Assembly (NCBI GenBank): GCA_009923475.1
Contig: RFTM01000085.1
Span: 1 to 7,156 of the forward strand
Origin: Gammaproteobacteria bacterium
Lineage (GTDB): Bacteria; Pseudomonadota; Gammaproteobacteria; Steroidobacterales; Steroidobacteraceae
Length of the DNA stretch: 7,156 nt
Direction of reading: 5' to 3'
In this document: piece after piece, positions 1 to 5,258 of the stretch
How the letters are laid out: each line of letters starts with the position of its first letter
Position numbering within the stretch: position 1 is the stretch's first letter
The notes under the pieces: model-generated
Told to the model about the DNA's origin: nothing
The model's database searches: none
The model's input: the letters and a program-made list of their open reading frames with translations, nothing else
Made by a program: the position numbers and the translations under genes

Positions 1-18
1 ACGCCGGCGCGCCGGCGT
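1..18. repeat. 18-bp perfect palindrome inside the transporter gene
   Basis: Bases 1-9 (ACGCCGGCG) are followed directly by their reverse complement in 10-18. The palindrome lies within codons of the transporter gene (AGAPAW) and is made only of G/C-rich steps, so chance or codon bias can explain it. No function is assigned. Confidence 0.5.
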
Positions 19-248
19 GGGCATGGTTCGGCGGCCTGTTCGGCGCGATGTACGTGACGGTGGCGACGCTCGCCGGACCGCGCATCGGCGCGCTGCTGCT
101 GCTCTCGCTGACGGTCGCCGGGCAGATGGTCGCCTCGATCGTGGTCGACCACTACGGCCTGCTCGGGTTCCCGCAGCAGCCCGCGACGCTGCTGCGCCTG
201 CTCGGCGTCGCGTTCCTGGTCGCCGGGATCGTGCTGGTCTCGCGCTGA
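3..248 (+). CDS. YdcZ/DUF606-family DMT transporter, C-terminal part (5' end outside window)
   Basis: The reading frame is open from the left edge and ends at TGA 246-248, giving the last 81 residues of a protein whose start lies outside the window. The piece is almost entirely hydrophobic and reads as about three membrane helices. It carries the pattern of the YdcZ (DUF606) branch of the drug/metabolite transporter superfamily: a W-rich entry (PAWAWFGGLFGA), an APRxGA-like turn (GPRIGALLLL), the VAGQ..AS..VDH.GLLGFP segment and a final LLGxxxLxAGIVL helix. Proteins of this family are inner-membrane; their substrates are mostly unknown. An internal ATG at 48 is only a methionine inside the second visible helix, not a start. 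The gene runs tail to tail with zur, 3 nt away, with no room for a separate terminator. The family call is fairly secure; the substrate is unknown. Confidence 0.8.
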   Translation, partial: AGAPAWAWFGGLFGAMYVTVATLAGPRIGALLLLSLTVAGQMVASIVVDHYGLLGFPQQPATLLRLLGVAFLVAGIVLVSR

Positions 249-251
249 GCG

Positions 252-734
252 TCAGCCCGCGGCGCAGTCGCCGCAGAGGCCCTTGATCTCGAGCGAGGTC
301 GGCTCGATGCGGAAGCCCATCGCCAGCGATTTCTCGGCGAGCGCGCGGTTGATGGCCGGGTCGTCGATCTCGGCGACGCGGTGGCAGGCGCGGCAGACCA
401 GGAACTGCGCCACGTGCGCGTGGCCCGGCTCGCCGCATCCCATGAACGCGTTCAAGGAATCGATGCGGTGCACGAGCCCCGCCGCCACCAGGAACTCGAG
501 CGCGCGGTAGACGGTGGGCGGCGCGGCCTTGGCGCGCTCCTTCGCGAGCTCGGCGAGGACCTGGTAGGCGCCGATGGGCTCATGCGAGCGCCACACCAGT
601 TCGAGGACCCGCCGCCGTACCGGCGTCAGGTTGAGCCCGCGCCGGGCGCAGAGCGCGACGGCGGACTCGACCGCGCGCTCGACGCAGGCGGCGTGGTCGT
701 GGGCGGCGTGCCCGTGCGCGCGTTCATGGGCCAT
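252..734 (-). CDS. zur: Zur, Fur-family zinc uptake transcriptional repressor
   Basis: A 160-residue Fur-family DNA-binding repressor, normal length for the family. Residues 34-85 form the winged-helix region ([14 protein letters not shown] ... [20 protein letters not shown]), including the usual TVYRAL recognition helix. The C-terminal part is the zinc-sensing and dimer domain. C114/C117 (CRAC) and C154/C157 (CGDC) give the structural zinc site. H89, C100, H107 and E122 match the spacing of the regulatory zinc site of E. coli Zur closely enough to prefer Zur over Fur, Mur or PerR. The N-terminus is histidine-rich (H3, H7, H9, H12, H14, then C17), as seen in proteobacterial Zur proteins. The start is forced: an in-frame TAG lies two codons upstream (738-740 on the + strand). 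Only a poor Shine-Dalgarno (AGGG, too close) precedes it. It is divergent from the zinc GTPase gene across 24 bp, so it probably represses that gene and possibly itself. Its function is to shut off zinc-acquisition genes when cytoplasmic zinc is sufficient. Confidence 0.92.
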   Translation of the reverse strand: MAHERAHGHAAHDHAACVERAVESAVALCARRGLNLTPVRRRVLELVWRSHEPIGAYQVLAELAKERAKAAPPTVYRALEFLVAAGLVHRIDSLNAFMGCGEPGHAHVAQFLVCRACHRVAEIDDPAINRALAEKSLAMGFRIEPTSLEIKGLCGDCAAG

Positions 735-758
735 GCCCTACGGTATCATGCGGCCACC
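735..758. promoter_or_regulatory. zur-zigA divergent intergenic region: likely zigA -10 and candidate Zur operator
   Basis: Only 24 bp separate the two start codons. On the + strand, TATCAT at 744-749 matches the TATAAT -10 box at five of six positions. Transcription from it should begin at about 755-757, only 2-4 nt before the zigA ATG (759), which would give a leaderless or nearly leaderless mRNA; consistent with this, no Shine-Dalgarno is visible before that ATG. I see no convincing -35. The hexamer CATGCG occurs twice, at 747-752 and 758-763, exactly 11 bp (one helical turn) apart, and ACGGTATC (740-747) recurs as ACCGTATC (772-779). By position, Zur should bind here. However, I do not see the classic AT-rich gammaproteobacterial Zur palindrome, so the operator itself is inferred from context. 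Confidence 0.4.
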
Positions 759-2219
759 ATGCGAAACACGGACCGTATCCCCGTCACCGTGCTGACGGGC
801 TTCCTCGGGTCGGGCAAGACCACCTTGCTCAACCGCATCCTCTCCGAGCAGCACGGCCGGCGCATCGCCGTCATCGAGAACGAGTTCGGCGAGGTCGGCG
901 TCGACCACCAGCTCGTGATCGGCGCCGAGGAGGAGATCTTCGAGACCAACAACGGCTGCATCTGCTGCACGGTGCGCGGCGACCTGCTGCGCATCCTCGG
1001 CCAGCTGCTCAAGCGCCGCGACCGCTTCGACCACATCATCGTCGAGACCACCGGCATGGCCGACCCCGGCCCGGTCGCGCAGACCTTCTTCCTCGACGAC
1101 GACTTCAAGAAGCAGTTCACGCTCGATGCCATCGTCACGCTGGTCGACGCGCGGCACATGGAGCGGCACCTCGACGAGATGAAGGAGCCCGGCGAGCAGG
1201 TGGCGTTCGCCGACGTGATCCTGCTCAACAAGACCGACCTCGTCGACGAGGCGACGCTGGAGCGCGTCGAGCGCCGGGTGCGCGCCATCAACGGCACGGC
1301 GCGCGTGTACCGCACCCGCAACGCCGACGTGCCCATCGACGCCGTGCTCGGCGTCGGCGCCTTCGACCTGCAGCGCGCGCTCGCGGTCGACGCCGCGTTC
1401 CTCGAGCCGCAGTACCCCTTCGAGTGGGCCGGCATCTACGAGCTGCCCGCCGGGCGTCACGCGCTGCGCACCGGCGGCGATGCGCACCACGCGCACGACC
1501 ATCACCACGACCACCATGGCCACGACCACCACGGTCATGACCACCACGACCATGAGGGCCATGACCATCATGGCCACGACGATCACGGCCACGGACATCA
1601 CGGGCACGACCACGGCGACGGTCTTGGCGTCGCGGTGCTGCCCTGTGCCGGACGCGACGAAGCCGCGCTCGCGGCCTGCGTCGAACCGGCGGTGCGCGCG
1701 TTCGCCGAAGAGGCGGTGAAGGTCGAGTGCGGCGGCGCGCTGCGGGCCGGCCATGCGCTGCACCGCATCGACATCTCGCACGAGGGCGGCGGCGCGGTGC
1801 TCGAGATGCCCGCCGCCGGCACGGTGGCGGTGTTCTGCGAACACGCGCCCGCCGAGTCCGGGCTGCGCCTCGCGGGGCATGCGCCGGTGGCGCAGCGCGC
1901 ATTCGCCTCGCACCACCACGACGAGAAGATCTCCTCGATCGGCCTCACCGATGCGCGGCCGCTCGACTTCCGCAAGTTCGACGAGTGGATCTCCTACCTG
2001 CTCAAGAGCCGCGGCGAGGACATCTTCCGCATGAAGGGCGTGGTCTCGATCGAGGGCGAGGACCGGCGCTACGTGTTCCACGGCGTGCACATGATGTTCG
2101 ACGGCCAGATCGAACGGCCGTGGCCGGCGGGCGCGGAGCGCCTCAGCACGCTGGTGTTCATCGGCCGTGACCTCGACCGTCAGGAGCTGGAAGCGGGCTT
2201 CCACTCCTGCTTCGCATGA
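759..2219 (+). CDS. zigA: ZigA-type COG0523 zinc metallochaperone GTPase with His-rich tract and inserted domain
   Basis: A 486-residue P-loop GTPase of the CobW/COG0523 (G3E) group. Seen in order: Walker [10 protein letters not shown] (14-22); the metal-binding CxCC motif GCICC (66-70) that defines COG0523; the ETTGMADP switch/Walker B region (96-103); the guanine-specificity motif NKTD (157-160); a histidine tract (243-285, 25 of 43 residues His, mostly with Asp and Gly); an extra domain (about 290-382); and the CobW C-terminal domain (about 383-486, from ISSIGL to the conserved QLExxFxxC-like end). The family binds zinc at CxCC and uses GTP hydrolysis to pass it to client enzymes in the cytoplasm. 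It is longer than typical 320-400-residue members because of the inserted domain and His tract. ATG 759 is chosen because [11 protein letters not shown] follows at the usual distance; the frame is open upstream, but that stretch is antisense zur. Divergence from zur implies induction on zinc starvation. COG0523 sorting into Zn, Co or nitrile-hydratase types is uncertain by sequence alone; the zur neighbour argues for zinc. Confidence 0.9.
   Translation: MRNTDRIPVTVLTGFLGSGKTTLLNRILSEQHGRRIAVIENEFGEVGVDHQLVIGAEEEIFETNNGCICCTVRGDLLRILGQLLKRRDRFDHIIVETTGMADPGPVAQTFFLDDDFKKQFTLDAIVTLVDARHMERHLDEMKEPGEQVAFADVILLNKTDLVDEATLERVERRVRAINGTARVYRTRNADVPIDAVLGVGAFDLQRALAVDAAFLEPQYPFEWAGIYELPAGRHALRTGGDAHHAHDHHHDHHGHDHHGHDHHDHEGHDHHGHDDHGHGHHGHDHGDGLGVAVLPCAGRDEAALAACVEPAVRAFAEEAVKVECGGALRAGHALHRIDISHEGGGAVLEMPAAGTVAVFCEHAPAESGLRLAGHAPVAQRAFASHHHDEKISSIGLTDARPLDFRKFDEWISYLLKSRGEDIFRMKGVVSIEGEDRRYVFHGVHMMFDGQIERPWPAGAERLSTLVFIGRDLDRQELEAGFHSCFA
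1485..1613 (+). repeat. Low-complexity His/Asp/Gly codon repeat inside zigA
   Basis: Irregular repetition of CAC/CAT, GAC and GGC codons (units such as GACCACCACGGTCAT) encodes the metal-binding histidine tract of the GTPase, 25 His in 43 residues. Repetitive tracts like this change length easily by slippage, so the exact length may differ between strains. Confidence 0.85.
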
Positions 2220-2238
2220 TGCCCGTGACGGCGCGGTG

Positions 2239-3285
2239 ATGAAGCGCCCGGCGGCGATGCTCGAGCCGCGCGGCTCGGTGGTGCTCGACGACTTCGTCGC
2301 CGACATCGCCTGGTCGCCCGACGGCGCGCGTCTCGCGGTGGCGGGGGGCGAGGGCAAGGTGTTCCTGGTCGGGCGCGTGTCGGGCGCGACGGCGCAGGCG
2401 CTGCAAGCGCGCGAGGTCGGCGAGCACCTGCTCGGCACGGTGTCCGTGGCCTGGCAGCCGCGCGGCGCGGCGTTCGTCTCCAGCGGGCAGGACGGCACGC
2501 TCGCGCTGCGCGACGGCGTCGACGGCCGGCTGGTCGCGCAGCAGCGTCCGGCGGCGCGCGGCCTGCCCGCGACGGCGTGGTCGCCGGACGGACGCTGGCT
2601 CGCCTCGTCCGCCGGCAAGCAGATATTCCTTTGGACGCCGGCGCTGGAGCCCGCGCACGCGCTGCCGCCGCTGGACGCGAACATCGGGGCGCTCGGCTGG
2701 GACCGTCCGGGCCGCGACCTCGCCGCCGCCGTCAACGGCGGGGTGGTCGTGCACCGCATCGAGCCGCCGCAGTTCCAGCTGCGGCGCTATCCCTGGGCGG
2801 CGCCCTGCCTCACCGCGTCCTACAGCCCGAACGGCAAGGTGCTCGCCACCGGCACGCAGGACGGCTCGGTGCATTTCTGGCACCTCGCCACCGGACGCGA
2901 CTCGCAGATGCGCGGCTACCCGGGCAAGGTCGACGTCACGGTGTGGAGCGCCGATTCGCGCTGGCTCGCCACCATCGCCGATTCGCAGGTGGTCGTCTGG
3001 GACTTCGGCGGGCGCGGTCCGGAAGGCTCGCGGCCGCAGCAGCTCGCGGGGCACACCGACCGCATCGATTGCCTCGCGTTCCAGCCGAACGGCAATTTCC
3101 TCGCCTCGGCGGGCCGCGACTGGCGGCTGTCGCTGTGGCTGCCCGGCAAGACGCCGGCCGCGCTCGACGCGCATCTCGCCGACTCCGAGCCCTCGGCGCT
3201 GCGCTGGTCGCCGGACGGCCGCTTCGTCGCGCTCGGCGAACGCCGCGGGCGGCTCGCGATCTACGAGCTCGTGCGGCTCGGCTGA
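2239..3285 (+). CDS. WD40-repeat beta-propeller protein, zigA operon partner
   Basis: A 348-residue cytoplasmic protein with no signal peptide or membrane segment, built almost entirely of WD40 units. Eight copies of the x-W/F-x-P-D/N-G-x-x-L-A pattern are visible, at about residues 19-47, 66-92, 110-134, 148-174, 188-217, 230-257, 274-302 and 317-344 (for example [63 protein letters not shown]). Strand ends read FLW, HFW, VVW and SLW. This implies a seven- or eight-bladed propeller, a fold normally used as a protein-protein scaffold; no catalytic motif is visible. It starts 19 nt after the zigA stop and lacks a strong Shine-Dalgarno, so translational coupling is likely. GTG 2236 and ATG 2257 are alternative starts; a GTG at 2167 would overlap zigA and is unlikely. 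Co-transcription with a zinc chaperone under Zur suggests a role in zinc starvation, perhaps in bringing client proteins to the GTPase, but this is inference. Confidence 0.87.
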   Translation: MKRPAAMLEPRGSVVLDDFVADIAWSPDGARLAVAGGEGKVFLVGRVSGATAQALQAREVGEHLLGTVSVAWQPRGAAFVSSGQDGTLALRDGVDGRLVAQQRPAARGLPATAWSPDGRWLASSAGKQIFLWTPALEPAHALPPLDANIGALGWDRPGRDLAAAVNGGVVVHRIEPPQFQLRRYPWAAPCLTASYSPNGKVLATGTQDGSVHFWHLATGRDSQMRGYPGKVDVTVWSADSRWLATIADSQVVVWDFGGRGPEGSRPQQLAGHTDRIDCLAFQPNGNFLASAGRDWRLSLWLPGKTPAALDAHLADSEPSALRWSPDGRFVALGERRGRLAIYELVRLG

Positions 3286-3295
3286 ACACGCCGGC

Positions 3296-3326
3296 CGGCC
3301 TGCCGCGGCGTTGCGTGCGCAGGCCG
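3296..3326. repeat. Inverted repeat (hairpin) after the WD40 gene
   Basis: CGGCCTGC at 3296-3303 is the exact reverse complement of GCAGGCCG at 3319-3326, with a 15-nt loop that can form competing G/C pairings. It lies 10 nt after the WD40 stop codon. There is no T-run after it, so it is not a standard intrinsic terminator. It could slow polymerase or protect the 3' end of the zigA-WD40 message, or be a by-product of high GC. Confidence 0.3.
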
Positions 3327-3340
3327 CGCGGGCGTATGGT
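3311..3340 (+). promoter_or_regulatory. Weak candidate promoter for the amidohydrolase gene
   Basis: TTGCGT (3311-3316) and TATGGT (3335-3340) sit 18 bp apart and match three and four of six consensus bases. They lie about 36 nt before the start codon at 3377. The match is weak; it is proposed mainly because the 91-nt gap suggests the gene is not tightly coupled to the zigA-WD40 unit. Confidence 0.2.
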
Positions 3341-3376
3341 CGGCGGATGTCGGTCAGCCCGTCCAAGAGGTCTCTC

Positions 3377-4729
3377 ATGCCCGTCATCCGTACCGGCCGC
3401 GCCACCGCCTGCGCCGCGCTCTCCTCCATCGTCCTCGCCATCGCCGCCGCGCCGACCCGCGCTGTCGCCGACGATGCGCTCAACGCCAAGGTCGATGCCG
3501 CGCTCGCGGCCGGGCAGCAGCGGATGATCGGTTGGCGGCGCGACATCCACCAGAACCCCGAGCTCTCCAACCGCGAGTTCCGCACCTCCAAGATCGTCGC
3601 CGAACACCTGAAGAAGCTCGGCCTGGAGGTGCAGACCGGCGTCGCCAAGACGGGCGTGGTCGGCGTGCTGAAGGGCGGCAAGCCGGGCCCGACGATCGCG
3701 CTGCGCGCCGACATGGACGCGCTGCCGGTCAGCGAGCAGACCGATGTGCCGTTCCGGTCGCGGGCCACCGACGCCTATCGCGGCGAGACCGTGGGGGTGA
3801 TGCACGCCTGCGGCCACGACTCGCACACCGCCATGCTGATGGGCCTCGCCGAGGCCTTCGCCGCCGTGCGCGCCGACCTGCCGGGCACGGTGGTCTTCCT
3901 GTTCCAGCCGGCCGAGGAGGGCGCGCCCGCGGGCGAGGAGGGCGGCGCGGCGCTGATGATCAAGGAAGGCGCGCTGGAGCGGAACAGGCCCGAGGCCGTG
4001 TTCGGTCTGCACGTCTTCGCCGGCATGCCCTCCGGCATGATCGGTTACCGCGGAGGGCCGCTGATGGCGGGCTCGGATTCCTACCGCATCCTGGTCAAGG
4101 GCCGGCAGACCCATGGCGCGCGGCCCTGGAGCGGCGTCGATCCCGTCGTCGTCTCGGCGCAGATCGTCAACGCGTTGCAGACCGTCGTCAGCCGTCAGAC
4201 CGACATCACTGCCAACCCGGCCGTGGTCACGGTCGGCGTGGTGAAGGGCGGCGTGCGCTTCAACATCGTGCCCGACGAGGTGGAGATGCTCGGCACCATC
4301 CGCACCTTCGATCCGAAGCAGCGCGCGGCCATCATGGCGAGCATCGACCGCATCGTGACGAACACGGCGGAGGCGAGCGGTGCGACCGCCACGTTCACCC
4401 TGGACGCGCATTCCAATCCGGTGGTCCGCAACGACCCCGCGCTCACCGAGCGCGTGCTGCCATCGTTGCGCGCCGTCGCGGGTGAGGGCAACGTGAAGCC
4501 GGTGCCGTTGATGACCGGATCGGAGGACTTCGCCTATTTCGCCGAGAAGGTGCCGAGCTTCTTCTTCTTCGTGGGCGTGACGCCGCGCGACCAGAACATG
4601 CTCACCGCGCCGTCGAACCACTCCCCGCTCTTCTATGTCGACGAGTCGGCGTTGCCGACGGCGCAGCGCGCATTCGCGCGTGTGGCCCTCGATTACCTCG
4701 CGGGCGGCGCCGCGGCCGCCAAGCCCTGA
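3377..4729 (+). CDS. Exported M20-family metallo-amidohydrolase (hippurate/IAA-conjugate hydrolase type)
   Basis: A 450-residue peptidase M20 (M20D-like) amidohydrolase. Residues 1-31 look like a signal peptide (basic start, hydrophobic run [15 protein letters not shown], then a probable cut at AVA/DD), so the enzyme should act in the periplasm. The mature part has the family order: [13 protein letters not shown] (56-68), [13 protein letters not shown] (108-120), HACGHDSH (143-150), PAEEG (178-182), GLHVF (210-214), a dimerisation domain around [11 protein letters not shown] (241-251), and SNHSP (413-417). C145, H147, E181, H212 and H415 are the expected ligands of the two-metal centre, all present. 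The family cleaves N-acyl or N-aryl amino acids such as hippurate, acetyl-amino acids or indole-acetyl conjugates; the exact substrate cannot be read here. ATG 3377 is chosen because AAGAGG (3365-3370) lies 6 nt upstream and the signal peptide then starts properly; ATG 3347 and TTG 3311 are less likely. Its last 37 nt overlap the convergent ferredoxin-subunit gene. Confidence 0.9.
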   Translation: MPVIRTGRATACAALSSIVLAIAAAPTRAVADDALNAKVDAALAAGQQRMIGWRRDIHQNPELSNREFRTSKIVAEHLKKLGLEVQTGVAKTGVVGVLKGGKPGPTIALRADMDALPVSEQTDVPFRSRATDAYRGETVGVMHACGHDSHTAMLMGLAEAFAAVRADLPGTVVFLFQPAEEGAPAGEEGGAALMIKEGALERNRPEAVFGLHVFAGMPSGMIGYRGGPLMAGSDSYRILVKGRQTHGARPWSGVDPVVVSAQIVNALQTVVSRQTDITANPAVVTVGVVKGGVRFNIVPDEVEMLGTIRTFDPKQRAAIMASIDRIVTNTAEASGATATFTLDAHSNPVVRNDPALTERVLPSLRAVAGEGNVKPVPLMTGSEDFAYFAEKVPSFFFFVGVTPRDQNMLTAPSNHSPLFYVDESALPTAQRAFARVALDYLAGGAAAAKP

Positions 4730-5181
4730 CGCCTGATCTCGGCGGCGCGCTTCACGGCGGCGCGGATGCGCGGGTAGGTGCCGCAGCGGCAGAGGTTGCC
4801 GTCCATGGCGGCGTCGATGTCGGCGTCGGTCGGCGAGGGGTTCGACTCGATCAGCGCGGCGGCGCTCATCAGCTGGCCGGATTGGCAGTACCCGCACTGC
4901 ACCACGTCGAGCTCGATCCAGGCCTGCTGCACCGGGTGCAGCGCCGGGGTGCCGATGCCCTCGATGGTGGTGATGCGCGCGCCGGCCGCCGCCGCCAGCG
5001 GCGTGACGCAGGAGCGCACCGGCTGGCCGTCGAGGTGCACGGTGCAGGCGCCGCACTGCGCGATGCCGCAACCGTACTTGGTGCCGGTCATGCCGAGCAT
5101 GTCGCGCAGCGCCCAGAGCAGAGGCATCTCGGGTTCGGCGTCCACTTCGTGGCGCCGGCCGTTCACGTCCAGGGTGGTCAA
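4693..5181 (-). CDS. (2Fe-2S)-binding subunit, isoquinoline 1-oxidoreductase alpha / xanthine dehydrogenase small-subunit type
   Basis: A 162-residue small subunit of the molybdenum hydroxylase family. The N-terminal plant-ferredoxin-like cluster is held by C38, C43, C46 and C58 ([17 protein letters not shown] ... SC). The C-terminal helical [2Fe-2S] domain has C96, C99 (QCGYCQSGQ), C131 and C133 (NLCRCGTY). All eight ligands are present, and the length is typical for IorA/CoxS-type subunits. Such subunits pass electrons from a molybdopterin subunit that hydroxylates N-heterocycles or oxidises aldehydes. The start is TTG at 5179-5181: AGGAGT (5189-5194 on the + strand) lies 7 nt upstream, and the product then begins MTTLDVNG as expected for the family. 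An upstream ATG (5256) would add 25 atypical residues and nearly reach the divergent gene. The gene that normally follows it, the large molybdopterin subunit, is absent: downstream lies the convergent amidohydrolase, overlapping by 37 nt. It is divergent from the MBL-fold gene. Confidence 0.9.
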   Translation of the reverse strand: MTTLDVNGRRHEVDAEPEMPLLWALRDMLGMTGTKYGCGIAQCGACTVHLDGQPVRSCVTPLAAAAGARITTIEGIGTPALHPVQQAWIELDVVQCGYCQSGQLMSAAALIESNPSPTDADIDAAMDGNLCRCGTYPRIRAAVKRAAEIRRQGLAAAAPPAR

Positions 5182-5258
5182 GGTCCTTACTCCTGTCACG
5201 GATTGCAGGAGAATATACTCGACCCGGCGGGGCAGCGTCCCGGCCGGCGGAGGCATCG
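5182..5258. promoter_or_regulatory. Divergent promoter region between ferredoxin-subunit and MBL-fold genes
   Basis: This 77-bp gap holds the only AT-rich spot nearby, GAATATACTC at 5211-5220, a near-palindrome (8 of 10 positions). Read on the + strand it offers TATACT (5214-5219); on the - strand it offers TATATT (5217-5212). Each matches the -10 consensus at five of six positions. It could serve as a shared, bidirectional -10. No good -35 is visible on either strand. Shine-Dalgarno sites are clear on both sides: GGAGG at 5249-5253 for the MBL gene and AGGAGT at 5194-5189 (- strand) for the ferredoxin gene. Confidence 0.45.

Noticed and set aside
381..758. 126-codon N-terminal extension of the zinc GTPase frame
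   Set aside because: The extension is the antisense of zur, carries no G3E-GTPase similarity, and the P-loop follows ATG 759 at the usual family distance.
2167..2238. Earlier GTG start for the WD40 protein inside zigA
   Set aside because: It would overlap the end of zigA by over 50 nt, and the added residues do not look like WD40 sequence; ATG 2239 fits operon spacing better.
738..2759. 673-codon open frame on the minus strand across zigA and the WD40 gene
   Set aside because: It lies antisense to two genes with clear family motifs, and its sequence is low-complexity (Val/Arg/His-rich, including a valine/methionine run that mirrors the His tract). High GC makes stop codons rare, so this is a shadow frame.
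4693..4760. Shared bidirectional terminator between the convergent amidohydrolase and ferredoxin-subunit genes
   Set aside because: The coding regions overlap and no hairpin followed by a T-run could be found on either strand.
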